64,000 bases of DNA from Photobacterium sp. TY1-4 (GCF_025398175.1 NZ_CP099734.1:2480001-2544000); one strand, 5' to 3'. Counted from the first letter of the stretch, positions 16,167-25,789 are shown. Notes: generated by a model not told the origin, from the sequence alone. Program-made: numbers and translations.

Positions 16167-16574
16167 ATGCAAGATACTCACAGCAAACTGATTGGCTATT
16201 TATTGTGGATTTTTGGTTTTACCGGCGCCCACCGCTTCTATTACGGTAAACCGGTGACCGGGACGATTTGGTTTCTGACGCTGGGCCTGCTTGGCATTGG
16301 CTGGCTCATTGACCTGTTTTTAATTCCGTCGATGGATCGCGAAGCCGATCTGCGCTTTCAAAGCGGGGATATCGACTACACGGTCGCCTGGTTGCTGCTG
16401 ACATTTCTCGGCGTGTTCGGTATCCACCGGATGTATATGGGCAAGTGGCTGACCGGGATCCTTTACTTCCTGACGCTGGGCTTTTGCCTGATTGGCGTGC
16501 TGGTTGATTTCTGGACACTCAACGACCAGATTTCCATCCGCAACAGCGAAAACGCCGGTCGCAACCCTGCGTAA
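16167..16574 (+). CDS. TM2-domain membrane protein with two TM2 units
   Basis: A 135-residue inner-membrane protein with two copies of a TM2-like hairpin. Unit one is SKLIGYLLWIFGFTGAHRFY with GTIWFLTLGLLGIGWLIDL. Unit two is VAWLLLTFLGVFGIHRMYMG with GILYFLTLGFCLIGVLVDF. Each has the typical G-x-HR-[FM]Y-x-G turn and acidic end, giving four membrane helices. The duplication inside one gene is regular for this subgroup. Function unknown. ATG follows AGGTAGAAGATA. Confidence 0.82.
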   Translation: MQDTHSKLIGYLLWIFGFTGAHRFYYGKPVTGTIWFLTLGLLGIGWLIDLFLIPSMDREADLRFQSGDIDYTVAWLLLTFLGVFGIHRMYMGKWLTGILYFLTLGFCLIGVLVDFWTLNDQISIRNSENAGRNPA

Positions 16575-16672
16575 GGCCACAGCCTTTACCAGGCGCTCCG
16601 ACCGGGTCACGGTACGGGATATGACAGAAGTCACATCCCCTTCAGCTCTCCCGGCCCGGTCCGGGTTTCAGC

Positions 16673-16702
16673 TTGACCCCCGAAAGAGGGAGCCACTAGA
16701 AT
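16673..16702 (+). promoter_or_regulatory. possible sigma-70 promoter for the TetR/MFS operon
   Basis: TTGACC, 18 bases, TAGAAT. It lies about 135 bases upstream of the TetR-family gene. The match is fair but not unique in this region. Confidence 0.3.
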
Positions 16703-16837
16703 ATTGAACATCGTTCTATACTATTTTTGCTGCCCGTCAGCAGCGTATCCCCTTTTGCTTACTCTGGGACCGCTCGTGGTCTGTACTCATATTACAATTA
16801 TCAGAGTAAGGCACTTTAGCTTAAGAGAAATGATTCG

Positions 16838-17440
16838 ATGGCAAGACGAAACGACCATACTCGCGAAGAGTTGGTAAGTATGACACTGGAGCAAGTCAAA
16901 AACTTTCTCGACCAACAACCACACCACGAACTGAGTCTGCGCAAGATCGCCGCCATGATCGGCTATGTTCCCAGCACCCTGGTCAATGTGTTCGGCAACT
17001 ATAACCTGTTGTTGCTCCATGCCGTGGCTCAAACCCTGGATGAACTGTTTGCGGAGGCCGCCGCCGAAATGCAGCATGTCTCCGCGCCAGAAGACGCCCT
17101 GCGCCGGCTCGCCTATTGCTATCTCGATTTCGCCCAGCGCCATCCGTACCGCTGGCAATTGATTTTCCAGCATACGATGAATGGTGAAGAGCTGCCGGAA
17201 TGGCAAGCGGAGCGGATTAATAGCATGACCGGCATGCTCGAAGCCCTGATCCGCCAGATCACTCCGAACAAATCCGATGCGGCGATCCTTGAGGTCAGCC
17301 GGGTCTTGTGGGCCGGCGTTCACGGCATCACCCTCCTGAGTGTGGACGATAAACTCTTTACCGCCATACCGGTCGATGGCAAAGCCTTGATCGATAACCT
17401 GATCGATACTTATCTTCATGCCTGGCAGGCAGAGGCCTAA
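16838..17440 (+). CDS. TetR-family transcriptional regulator
   Basis: A 200-residue regulator. The DNA-binding helix-turn-helix is LSLRKIAAMIGYVPSTLVNVF (residues about 33-53). The remainder is the helical ligand-binding domain (FAQRHPYRWQLIFQHTM, VLWAGVHGITLLS), resembling the WHG-type C-terminal group. It sits 12 bases upstream of the MFS-acyltransferase fusion gene and probably controls it, perhaps in response to a fatty acid or lysolipid. That ligand is inferred from context only. Confidence 0.85.
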   Translation: MARRNDHTREELVSMTLEQVKNFLDQQPHHELSLRKIAAMIGYVPSTLVNVFGNYNLLLLHAVAQTLDELFAEAAAEMQHVSAPEDALRRLAYCYLDFAQRHPYRWQLIFQHTMNGEELPEWQAERINSMTGMLEALIRQITPNKSDAAILEVSRVLWAGVHGITLLSVDDKLFTAIPVDGKALIDNLIDTYLHAWQAEA

Positions 17441-17452
17441 ACGGAGACAGAC

Positions 17453-19327
17453 ATGAACAGCAAGCCCCAAACACGCCTGTTGACCCAGCGACGCTTTCTT
17501 CCCTATTTTCTGACCCAGGCTTTCGGGGCGTTCAACGATAATGTCTACAAGAATGTACTGCTGATCCTGATCGCGTTTGCGGCGCCTGGCGCCCTGCCGG
17601 TTGATTCTGATTTGGTGATCAACCTGGCGGCCGGGTTATTTATCCTGCCGTTTTTCCTGTTCTCAGCGTCCGCCGGGGTACTGGCCGACAAATACGACAA
17701 GGCGCTGATCATGCGCAAAGTCAAATTCGCCGAAATTGTGATTATGTCGTTGGCGGCCGTCGCCTTTATCACCGAAAGCTACACCGCACTGCTGATCCTG
17801 CTGTTTCTGATGGGGACGCAATCGGCTTTCTTCGGCCCAGCGAAATACGCGCTGCTGCCGCAGCACCTGAAAAAAGAAGAGCTGGTTTCCGGCAACGCCC
17901 TGGTCGAAACCGGGACATTTCTGGCCATCCTGATCGGCACGCTGCTGGCAGGGATCATTGCCAATCAACCGCATGCCCATACCATTGCCGCGGTCAGTGT
18001 GGTCGCGTTTGCCATCATCGGCTATACCAGCTCACGCTGGATCCCGGATGCGCCGCCCAGTAAACCGGACAGCCACTTTCACTGGCACCCGGTGCGCCAA
18101 ACCCGCCATACGCTGTCGATCGCCCGGCGCAATAAGACCATTTTTCAGTGTGTGCTCGGGATCAGCTGGTTCTGGTTCTTAGGGGCCAGTTATCTCACCC
18201 AGTTTCCGAATTTTGCCAAGCTTCACCTTGGCGGGAACGCCGCCTCGGTTTCATTCCTGCTCACCCTGTTTTCGGTCGGGATTGCGATCGGCTCCCTGCT
18301 GTGTGATCGCCTCTCAGGTCATCGCATCGAACCGGGGATCGTCCCGCTCGGCAGCCTGGGGATCACCTTGTTCGGTGCCGATTTGATGTTTGCCACCCCG
18401 GCAATAATCCCTGTTACCGACTCCATTACAGCATTTATCACCCAACCGGAGCTGTGGCGGGTCTTCTTCTCACTCACCATGCTCGGCGTCTCCGGCGGAA
18501 TTTTTATCGTCCCCCTCTACGCCATGATGCAAAGCCGGGCCAAAGAAGATGAACGGGCCCAGATTATTGCCGCCAATAACATCTGGAATGCCATTTTTAT
18601 GGTCACCAGCGCCATTACGGCGATTGTCTTCCTGTCGGTGCTCGGCTTGTCGATCCCGCAGTTTTTCCTGTTCCTGTCGGTGGTGAACCTAGTGGTGATG
18701 CTGTACATCTACACCCAGGCGCCGGATTTTTTCTGGCGCTTTATGGTCTGGCTGGTCAGCCACACCCTGTACCGGGTACGCCATAAGGATCTGCGCCATA
18801 TCCCGGCCAAGGGTGGTGCGCTGATCGTCTGTAACCATGTCAGCTACATGGACGCGCTGTTACTGGCCGGTGCCTGTCCCCGTCCGATCCGTTTTCTGAT
18901 GGATAAAGATATCTACAACATGCCGTTCATCAAGAGCTTCTGCTCGGCGTGTAAAGTGATCCCAATTGATGCGACGGACCGTCGTTCCGTAATGAAAGCT
19001 TTTACCCATGTTAATCGTTATCTGGAACAAGGTGATGTGGTCTGTGTGTTCCCGGAAGGACAACTGACCTATGACGGCGAAATCGGTCCCTTTATGCGTG
19101 GCATCGATCTGATCATCAAACGCGCGCAGGTGCCGGTGATCCCGGTCGCATTGCAAGGGTTGTGGGGGAGCTATTTCAGCCGGGAAGGCGGACGGGCACT
19201 GTTGAAACTACCGAAGCGATTCTGGTCCCGGGTCCATATAGTCGCCGGGCCGCCGGTTGAAGCCGCGCACGCCAACAGCGCGATGCTGAGGGAACAAATT
19301 CTGGCGCTACGGGGCGAGCACCGCTAG
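17453..19327 (+). CDS. MFS transporter fused to 1-acyl-glycerol-3-phosphate acyltransferase domain
   Basis: A 624-residue fusion. Residues 1-420 are an MFS/LplT-like transporter with about 12 membrane helices (TQAFGAFNDNVYKN start motif, VLADKYDKALIMRKVK loop). Residues about 430-624 are a PlsC-type acyltransferase with the NHVSYMDALL catalytic His/Asp motif and VFPEGQLTYDGEI substrate motif. In E. coli, LplT and Aas import and re-acylate lysophospholipids. Here transporter and acyltransferase are joined, while the acyl-ACP synthetase domain of Aas is missing. It is likely a phospholipid-repair protein of the inner membrane. Confidence 0.86.
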   Translation: MNSKPQTRLLTQRRFLPYFLTQAFGAFNDNVYKNVLLILIAFAAPGALPVDSDLVINLAAGLFILPFFLFSASAGVLADKYDKALIMRKVKFAEIVIMSLAAVAFITESYTALLILLFLMGTQSAFFGPAKYALLPQHLKKEELVSGNALVETGTFLAILIGTLLAGIIANQPHAHTIAAVSVVAFAIIGYTSSRWIPDAPPSKPDSHFHWHPVRQTRHTLSIARRNKTIFQCVLGISWFWFLGASYLTQFPNFAKLHLGGNAASVSFLLTLFSVGIAIGSLLCDRLSGHRIEPGIVPLGSLGITLFGADLMFATPAIIPVTDSITAFITQPELWRVFFSLTMLGVSGGIFIVPLYAMMQSRAKEDERAQIIAANNIWNAIFMVTSAITAIVFLSVLGLSIPQFFLFLSVVNLVVMLYIYTQAPDFFWRFMVWLVSHTLYRVRHKDLRHIPAKGGALIVCNHVSYMDALLLAGACPRPIRFLMDKDIYNMPFIKSFCSACKVIPIDATDRRSVMKAFTHVNRYLEQGDVVCVFPEGQLTYDGEIGPFMRGIDLIIKRAQVPVIPVALQGLWGSYFSREGGRALLKLPKRFWSRVHIVAGPPVEAAHANSAMLREQILALRGEHR

Positions 19328-19379
19328 CGGCCTCTGGAGGAACCAGAACAATCACCGAACCGGAACCAGAACCACGACC

Positions 19380-19406
19380 GAGCCAGCGCCCTCATCACGC
19401 TGGCTC
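19380..19406. terminator. hairpin between convergent transporter and menE genes
   Basis: GAGCCAGCG and CGCTGGCTC are perfect 9-base arms around a 9-base loop, with no clear T-run. It may serve as a weak or rho-assisted terminator for the convergent transcripts. Confidence 0.4.
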
Positions 19407-19454
19407 CATCACAACACAAGCATCACAGCTTGGTACACCTCCGGACAAACCACC

Positions 19455-20933
19455 TTAGTCAAGGGGTTGATGAGCCAACCAATCCGCCAGTTTTCGCCGG
19501 GATATTTTGATCCCGCCGCCCGATAAATGCTCCGGCAACTTCAGATAATGGACCGGACGGCGAAACGCCGTCACCTGCGCCGCCATATATGCTTTTAACG
19601 CTTGTGTGAAAGGTTCGCTCAGCGGGGTCGTTGCGGTTTTCGTCTGAATCAGGGCCACTGGACGCTGCCCGTATTCCGGATCGGCGATCGGCAGCACGAT
19701 AGCCTGCGTCACCTCGGGGTGGGCCAACAGGACCTGCTCGATCGATTCCGGCTGCACATTCTCGCCACCGGAGATAAACATGTTGTCTGCACGCCCGTGG
19801 ATCACCAGCTCCCCGGCCTCCCAGTGAGCCAAATCTTTGGTGGCAAACCACGCCTGTGCCGACAACGGCTCAATGTGCCGCTGGCGATAATAGCCCAGCG
19901 CCAGGGTCTCGCCACGCACATAAATTTCGCCATCCCGAATAGTTAGCTCCCGGTGTGGCAGCAACATACCAACCCCAGCGCGTCCGTCGGCCCGTTTGGC
20001 CGTTACTGTCGAGGCCATCTCCGTCATCCCGTAGCCACACCAGCAGCGGATCCCGGCTTGTTCCGCCTGCTCGGTCAGGCTGACCGGGATCATCGCCCCG
20101 CCGAGCAAGACTTCCTTCAGCGCAAACTCCGGCAGCGCAAATCCCGGGGTCGCTGTCTCGGAGGCAGAATCTGAACGTCCGTCAACACATTCATCCGGAT
20201 GTGCAGCCAGCAGCCGCTGAAGCTGGGTCGGCACCAGAGACGCGTGCGTCACCTGCAACAGCGCCCGGTTCAGGGTACCCGCATCTGCGACCCTGAGCCG
20301 GGCGCCGCGATACAACCAACGCCAGAGGATCGCCATACCGGAGATGTGAAACAGCGGCAGCGACAACAGCCAGCAATCATCGGTTTGATAATCCATTTGG
20401 GTCAGCAAGCCCTGCGCGCTGGCCAGATGCGTCCGGGCAGCATGCACCACGGCTTTGGGAGCGCCGGTTGAGCCCGAGGTCAGAGTCAGGGTCAGCGGCC
20501 GCTCCGGCTGCCAGTCAATGTCAATCGGCAACGCCGCGTCGCTTGTACGAAGTTCAATGGCTGAATAACGCGCTGAAATCTCAGAGATCGGCGCAGGCGT
20601 CCAGAGAAAATCGCAATCGAGACGGCGCAGTTGCGCCGCCAGCTCCGGCGGGCTGCTTTTCGGGTTCAACCCCACCGAGCGGGCCCCGACGCGCATGACC
20701 GCCAACAGCAGCCACACCAGTTGGATCGAATTCGGGGCAACAATCGCCACCAGATGATCCGGTTTGACGCCCTGCGCTACCAAGCCAGCGGCATAGCGTT
20801 CAACCTCTCGGGCCACATCGTCCCAGTTCCACCAGCGCTCCCCCTCAGTCAGGGCAAGCGCATCCGGCTGCGCCGCCGCCCAATGTTGCCAGGGCCAGGT
20901 GGCAAACTTAGCGGCTGCTAGTGCTGCTGCCAT
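19455..20933 (-). CDS. menE: o-succinylbenzoate-CoA ligase
   Basis: A 492-residue ANL-family adenylating enzyme that makes o-succinylbenzoyl-CoA in menaquinone synthesis. The AMP-binding P-loop is LTLTSGSTGAPKAVVH (around residue 150) and the A5 motif is CGYGMTEMAS. The hinge/A8 region is WFATKDLAHWEAGELVIHGR then NMFISGGENVQPESIE, and the catalytic C-terminal lysine lies in GGGIKISRRKL. It is the last gene of the men operon and overlaps menC by 16 bases. Its length is in the family range (E. coli about 450). Confidence 0.94.
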   Translation of the reverse strand: MAAALAAAKFATWPWQHWAAAQPDALALTEGERWWNWDDVAREVERYAAGLVAQGVKPDHLVAIVAPNSIQLVWLLLAVMRVGARSVGLNPKSSPPELAAQLRRLDCDFLWTPAPISEISARYSAIELRTSDAALPIDIDWQPERPLTLTLTSGSTGAPKAVVHAARTHLASAQGLLTQMDYQTDDCWLLSLPLFHISGMAILWRWLYRGARLRVADAGTLNRALLQVTHASLVPTQLQRLLAAHPDECVDGRSDSASETATPGFALPEFALKEVLLGGAMIPVSLTEQAEQAGIRCWCGYGMTEMASTVTAKRADGRAGVGMLLPHRELTIRDGEIYVRGETLALGYYRQRHIEPLSAQAWFATKDLAHWEAGELVIHGRADNMFISGGENVQPESIEQVLLAHPEVTQAIVLPIADPEYGQRPVALIQTKTATTPLSEPFTQALKAYMAAQVTAFRRPVHYLKLPEHLSGGGIKISRRKLADWLAHQPLD

Positions 20934-21898
20934 ACCACCTCAAGCGAAGACAAGGGTGTGATCGGCAACGGACACTCCGGCCACGGGGTTTCTAACTGAG
21001 CCAGGAACAACTGCATGGTATCCAATCCCGGTACCACCTCAGGGGTTTGCCAGGCTGCAAGCCGGGCCAGTTGGTTCAACCCGAGGCTCGATTCCAGACT
21101 TGAGCTGATCACCGGGATCAGCCCCACTTCCCGCGATGCCGCGACCAGCTCCAGACAACGCTGCACCGAGCCGACCAGCGTTGGTTTAATCACAATCGCC
21201 ACCACGCCCGGCTCGGCTTTCACCGTGAATCCCGGCTCGCGCACGGTTTCATCCCAGGCAATCGCAATGCCGGTCTCCTCGGCAAACGCCAGGCTTTCTG
21301 CTGGTGTACGGCAGGGCTCTTCCAAAAAGGCGATCCCGGCCCGGTGTTGCGGCGCGACGTACTTGGCAAACTGGCGCGCTTTGAGCGGGGTCCACTGCCG
21401 GTTGGCATCCAGGCGCAGACGAATCCCGGGGATCGCTTCAATAAACATATTGGCGATCATCCCGTCGCGCACCGCCTCGTACATACCGACTTTCATTTTG
21501 GCCACCGGCTGACCCGAATGTTGGCTCAAGCGCTCCACCAGCTCATCCGGATCGCCCGAGCACAGCGGAGCAACCTGATAATTCCCTTCCGTCGGTAAAT
21601 CACCCGTCAGCTCCAGCAGCGCCATACTGAGACCAAACGCCACGGAAGGAAACGCGCCGGATAGATCCCATGAACCGTCGGCCTGCCATTGGGCCAACAG
21701 GGCCTGGGCCTGCTCACCGGCTTCCGTCAACGACTCGGCACTGAACTCCGGCAAGGGAGCGATTTCGCCATAGCCAACACGGTCCCCGTCCCTGAGTTCA
21801 ACCACCCAGCCTTCGCGGGTTGCCAGACGCTGGGAGCGCAGAATCACCCCCGAGTCCATCGGTAACTGATATTGATAAAGTGTCGCGTGACGTGTCAT
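20918..21898 (-). CDS. menC: o-succinylbenzoate synthase
   Basis: A 326-residue enolase-superfamily enzyme that dehydrates SHCHC to o-succinylbenzoate. Catalytic lysines lie in AKMKVG and VIKPT. The metal ligands are the Asp of RLDANRQW, the Glu of FLEEPC and the Asp of AWDETV. It is 9 bases downstream of menH, where menB stands in E. coli and V. cholerae. ATG follows GTAGAAGAAAAAT. Confidence 0.94.
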   Translation of the reverse strand: MTRHATLYQYQLPMDSGVILRSQRLATREGWVVELRDGDRVGYGEIAPLPEFSAESLTEAGEQAQALLAQWQADGSWDLSGAFPSVAFGLSMALLELTGDLPTEGNYQVAPLCSGDPDELVERLSQHSGQPVAKMKVGMYEAVRDGMIANMFIEAIPGIRLRLDANRQWTPLKARQFAKYVAPQHRAGIAFLEEPCRTPAESLAFAEETGIAIAWDETVREPGFTVKAEPGVVAIVIKPTLVGSVQRCLELVAASREVGLIPVISSSLESSLGLNQLARLAAWQTPEVVPGLDTMQLFLAQLETPWPECPLPITPLSSLEVVWQQH

Positions 21899-21907
21899 AT
21901 TTTTCTT

Positions 21908-22705
21908 CTACTGAATTGAGTTTAAAAACTGCTGCAAGACCGTGAAAAATGCATCCGGCCGCTCGACGTGTACATTGTGTCCGGCCCCCGAAATCACGCT
22001 GACGTCCAGCGCGCTCGCCTCGGCCAGTGCCCGGAACTTGATATCCTTGTCCCCGCAGAGATAGTGGATCGGCAAATCCAGCGCCGCCAAACCGGGCAGT
22101 AACATCGGCTGGTTCGCCAGCGACGTTGCCCGCAGCATCTGCGCAATCCCCGGACCAAACAGATCCTTGCGCTTGCGGATCAATTGCTGTTGTTGCACCG
22201 CATCGAGCGAAGCAAAAACCGGCTGCCGATACCAGTCTTTCAGCACCGACTCAGGTGGCTCGGCCATAAAGCGCTGCGCCCAATGTTCGTCATTGGCCTG
22301 ACGCACCTCTCGTTGTGACTCAGGTAAGCCAAAATGACCGCCTTCAAGCACCAACCCGGCCAATGTTGGTCCGTTCGACGGACGTGGCTGACAGGCGTGA
22401 TACATCGCCAGCCGCGCGCCCATCGAATAACCAATCAGGACATAATGTCGGATTTCTCGCTGGCGCAAGGTCTCGATGATTTGCCGGTTGGCGTCCTCAA
22501 AACCCGCGGCGGTGATCTCCCGACTATGACCGTGACCAGGCAGGTCGATGGTCAGACACGGATACGCCGAGCACTGTTGGATCACCGCCGCCCAATCCCG
22601 GCCGGTGCCGAGCAGGCCATGGAGAAATACCAAGACCGGCGGGGATGACGGGCTGTGCTCCGCGCGATCCCCCACATGGCCAAACACTTCAGAGTAAAGG
22701 GGCAT
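21908..22705 (-). CDS. menH: SHCHC synthase (2-succinyl-6-hydroxy-2,4-cyclohexadiene-1-carboxylate synthase)
   Basis: A 265-residue alpha/beta-hydrolase that eliminates pyruvate from SEPHCHC. The oxyanion region is FLHGLLGTGRDW, the nucleophile elbow is IGYSMGARLAM and the catalytic His is GAGHNVHVERPDAF. I start at ATG 22705 (MPLYSEVFGHV), which overlaps the end of menD by 17 bases; five extra residues upstream are possible. Confidence 0.9.
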   Translation of the reverse strand: MPLYSEVFGHVGDRAEHSPSSPPVLVFLHGLLGTGRDWAAVIQQCSAYPCLTIDLPGHGHSREITAAGFEDANRQIIETLRQREIRHYVLIGYSMGARLAMYHACQPRPSNGPTLAGLVLEGGHFGLPESQREVRQANDEHWAQRFMAEPPESVLKDWYRQPVFASLDAVQQQQLIRKRKDLFGPGIAQMLRATSLANQPMLLPGLAALDLPIHYLCGDKDIKFRALAEASALDVSVISGAGHNVHVERPDAFFTVLQQFLNSIQ

Positions 22706-24437
22706 TTTTGACCTTCGCAAACAGGGCTTTCAGCTGCTCCCCGCTTTGCCCCGGTGGCGTTTTTACTTCGATCAGCGTGGCTCCGGGACGACTGAGTCCC
22801 TGACGACAAGCCAACGCCGCTGCTTCCAGCGTGGCCGGACATTGATATGCCAAACCAAACATCGCGGCGGCATGGTCAAACGCCAGTCCATGAGACATCC
22901 GGTACAACGGCTCCCGCTGCTGGTCCGGAACCGGCAACAAATCAAAAATGCCGCCGCCATCATTATTGGTCACGATGACCACCACCGGCTGCTCACTGCG
23001 GCCCAGCAGCGCCAGGGAGTTCAGGTCGTACAGCAACGAGGTATCCCCCAATGCACACAGCAATGGGGTCTGTCTTGCGCGCTGGACCCCGGCCGCGGTG
23101 GCAATCAGACCATCAATGCCCGAGGCCCCGCGATTGGCAAACACCGCGGTATCGGGCAACTGACCGCACATATCCAGCAGCCGGACAATCAGGCTATTGC
23201 CCAGAAACAGTTCGGTGTCCGGCGTCAGCCAGCCCGGCAGGTGCATCGCCAGCGTGACTTCATCCAGCGTATCTGCACGTTCGGCCAGTTGACGAAAATA
23301 GGCTTTTGAGGCCTGTGCTAGCGACGCGGCCCAGCCGTGATAAGGGGATTCATAAATCTGCTGCGCAGCGGCTTCGGCCCAGGCTTTCACGTCCGCGACA
23401 ATCCGTCGGCTGCGACGGTGCGCGGGGTCCAGCCGTTCGGTCAGCGGATCCACCAGCCAGTATTGTTGCCACTGGCGGGCAGCAATGACCCCCAGTAGCC
23501 GTTTTGACACCAGCCGGGCACCAAACTGGACAATCACCTCAGCCTGATTGAGATACCGGCGACAGGCGTCATTTTGCAGCCACGCATCATAGCCCGCCCA
23601 GTCACTGGAGCCGCCGGACTGAGGATCGGCCAACAACGGCCAGCCCAGTCGCTCAGCCAGCGCTTTGACCGCACCCAGCTCCCCCGGTGCCAGCCGACCG
23701 GCAACAATCACGCCCTTCTGGGCCACCAACGTTGACCAGAATGCCGGTTCAACCCACACCGCACCACTGTCGGCACGCTGGAACCGGGTATAGGGCTGGG
23801 TATCTTCCTGCCAACTCCCCAGTGCGGCCAGGTACGCAGTAAAGTTACCGCCTTCGCCATACAAGGGCTCCGGATAGTGACAATTGAAATGAACCGCGCC
23901 GCCCCGCTGAAATTGCTGGAACATTGCGGCATCAACGGTCGTCAGCAACCAGCTCGGACAGATATCCAGGCTGGGTGACGGAATATCATGGCAGGCCGTA
24001 ACATGGTCGGAAAAGATCCCCACCTGCCGGATCGCCTGATTCGCACCGCACTGGATCAGCTCCGGGGGCCGGTCTGAGGTTAGCAGCACCAGCTTCTCGC
24101 CGGTCAGACCGGCTTCAGCGACTGCCGGTAACAGGTTCGCGACGGCCGTTCCGGAGGTGACGATGACCGCCACCGGAGCCTGAGTTGCTTTCGCCAACCC
24201 CAGCGCCATAAACCCGAGCCCGCGCTCATCAAAATGGGTGTGAAGCATCAGCCGGGGATGATGGTCGGCCGCCAGAGTCAACGGCGTCGAGCGCGAGCCC
24301 GGTGCAATACAGACATGCGCCACCCCAAGGCGGGACAATTCTTCGAGCATCAGCTGCGCCCAAAGCCGGTTCAACCCGGCTCGGTGATCAGTCGTGGCAT
24401 CAGGTTGTAATGCCGGTGTCGTTTGATCAATGTTCAT
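22689..24437 (-). CDS. menD: SEPHCHC synthase (MenD)
   Basis: A 582-residue thiamine-diphosphate enzyme joining isochorismate and 2-oxoglutarate, the committed menaquinone step. N-terminal landmarks are CIAPGSRSTPLTLAADHHP and HFDERGLGFMALGLAK, which includes the ThDP-activating Glu. The C-terminal ThDP/metal motif is ALGDTSLLYDLNSL followed by VVVIVTNNDGGGIFDLLP. Length equals the family norm. Its ATG overlaps the menF stop (ATGA), so the two are translationally coupled. Confidence 0.95.
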   Translation of the reverse strand: MNIDQTTPALQPDATTDHRAGLNRLWAQLMLEELSRLGVAHVCIAPGSRSTPLTLAADHHPRLMLHTHFDERGLGFMALGLAKATQAPVAVIVTSGTAVANLLPAVAEAGLTGEKLVLLTSDRPPELIQCGANQAIRQVGIFSDHVTACHDIPSPSLDICPSWLLTTVDAAMFQQFQRGGAVHFNCHYPEPLYGEGGNFTAYLAALGSWQEDTQPYTRFQRADSGAVWVEPAFWSTLVAQKGVIVAGRLAPGELGAVKALAERLGWPLLADPQSGGSSDWAGYDAWLQNDACRRYLNQAEVIVQFGARLVSKRLLGVIAARQWQQYWLVDPLTERLDPAHRRSRRIVADVKAWAEAAAQQIYESPYHGWAASLAQASKAYFRQLAERADTLDEVTLAMHLPGWLTPDTELFLGNSLIVRLLDMCGQLPDTAVFANRGASGIDGLIATAAGVQRARQTPLLCALGDTSLLYDLNSLALLGRSEQPVVVIVTNNDGGGIFDLLPVPDQQREPLYRMSHGLAFDHAAAMFGLAYQCPATLEAAALACRQGLSRPGATLIEVKTPPGQSGEQLKALFAKVKNAPLL

Positions 24438-25789
24438 GCCGTATGACGCTCCCGGTGTGGTTCACGGGTTGAAGACTCACCCGGGGTTCCGGGTGCTGTG
24501 CTCTCCGCCCCAAGCAGGTGGCTGAGGGTCTCGGTTTTCCGCTCCAGCTCCTGCCACTCACTGGCCGCGGTTGAGCCGGGCACAATACCGGCGCCGGCAA
24601 ACAGGTGTAATTCATCGCCCTCCAGCAAGGCACTTCGGATTGCGACACAAAATTCACTCTGCGCACATCCGATATAACCGACCGCCCCGCTGTACCAACC
24701 GCGGGCAAACGGCTCATGGGCCGCAATAAAGGCCAGGGCTTCATCCCTTGGCAGACCGGCAATGGCTGCCGTCGGCTGCAGGGTGTCGAGCAGCGCCGCA
24801 CTGGTCACCTCAGCATTCAGTACGCCGGAGATTGCCCGTTTGAGGTGCTGAACCTGCCGCAACCGAACCAGCGTCGGCGTCTCGGCCACATCCAGCGTCG
24901 CGCCACAGGCAGCCAGTCGCTGGACGATATCATCCACCACCAGCTGGTTTTCATAGCGGTTTTTGCCGTCTTCCAGCAACCACTGCGCCAGCCGGTAATC
25001 TTCCGCTTCGTTCTGGCCCCGAGCGATCGTTCCGGCCAGGGCTTCAGTGCGGCAATGCGCTTCCTGGCGCAGAAACAGCCGCTCCGGCGTCGAGCCGACG
25101 AAACCGTGCCGGGCATCCTGGGCCATCATAAAATGAAAGCTGTGGTGATTTTTTTGGCGACTGGCCTGAAGCAACTGGGCCGGAGAGATGCTGCCATCCA
25201 GCGACAAGGTTGTCCGACGGGCCAGCACCACCTTATCCAGCGCACTGGTTTCAATGGCATGCAGGGCATCATCCAGCATCATTGACCACTGGTCGAAATC
25301 CGGGCTGTCGGTCCGCTGACGGATCCCGCTCCGAATTGCCGGAACCCGTGCAACAGACGGCACCAATCGCCGCAACTGTTGCACAGTCCCGGCCTTGTCC
25401 GCCGGATCCAGGTTGGCTGCCAGCTGCCAGCCCTGATGGGTCTGGATCAGCTCCATCACCGGCAGGAAAAAGAAAGCAGACTGGCAGTAACGGTTACGCG
25501 GCGTGAGTCCGTCGAATGAACGTCCGCCCCACACCCGCTGTTGGCCGTCAATTGACTGCTCCGCCAGCGCCGGATCGGAAAAAGTCTCAAGCTGACCCAA
25601 CGCCACCACAGTTTCCTGCGTGTCACGCGCTTGCCAGAAGAATTTCGGAAAAATAGGTTGCGAGTCCATCCAGCCGATCATATCGGCATGGGCCGGCCAG
25701 CAGAGCGGCACGCTGACCCGGCGTGTCGATGGACCGGCACCTTGAATCAATTCTACGAGAGATGTAATGGCAGTTTGTATTCCGGTCAA
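24434..25789 (-). CDS. menF: isochorismate synthase
   Basis: A 451-residue chorismate-utilising enzyme. The C-terminal catalytic domain includes KVVLARRTTLSL, FVGSTPERLF, ALAGTIARGQNEAEDYRLAQWL and the metal-binding Glu motifs near AVGYIGCAQSEFCVAIRSAL. I place the start at TTG 25789 (LTGIQTAITSLVE), preceded by GAGTGAGG. Upstream in-frame codons up to 26002 give a leader without family character. It is the first gene of menF-D-H-C-E and is divergent from alaA. Confidence 0.9.
   Translation of the reverse strand: MTGIQTAITSLVELIQGAGPSTRRVSVPLCWPAHADMIGWMDSQPIFPKFFWQARDTQETVVALGQLETFSDPALAEQSIDGQQRVWGGRSFDGLTPRNRYCQSAFFFLPVMELIQTHQGWQLAANLDPADKAGTVQQLRRLVPSVARVPAIRSGIRQRTDSPDFDQWSMMLDDALHAIETSALDKVVLARRTTLSLDGSISPAQLLQASRQKNHHSFHFMMAQDARHGFVGSTPERLFLRQEAHCRTEALAGTIARGQNEAEDYRLAQWLLEDGKNRYENQLVVDDIVQRLAACGATLDVAETPTLVRLRQVQHLKRAISGVLNAEVTSAALLDTLQPTAAIAGLPRDEALAFIAAHEPFARGWYSGAVGYIGCAQSEFCVAIRSALLEGDELHLFAGAGIVPGSTAASEWQELERKTETLSHLLGAESTAPGTPGESSTREPHRERHTA

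Noticed and set aside
15989..16249. 86-codon + frame before the TM2 gene
   Set aside because: It overlaps the start of the TM2 gene in another frame, has no ribosome binding site and no recognisable sequence.
16787..17470. 227-codon open frame on the - strand over the TetR gene
   Set aside because: Antisense shadow of a gene with a clear TetR helix-turn-helix, in operon with the downstream transporter.
17453..19327. Calling the MFS-acyltransferase fusion aas
   Set aside because: It lacks the AMP-binding acyl-ACP synthetase domain that defines Aas.
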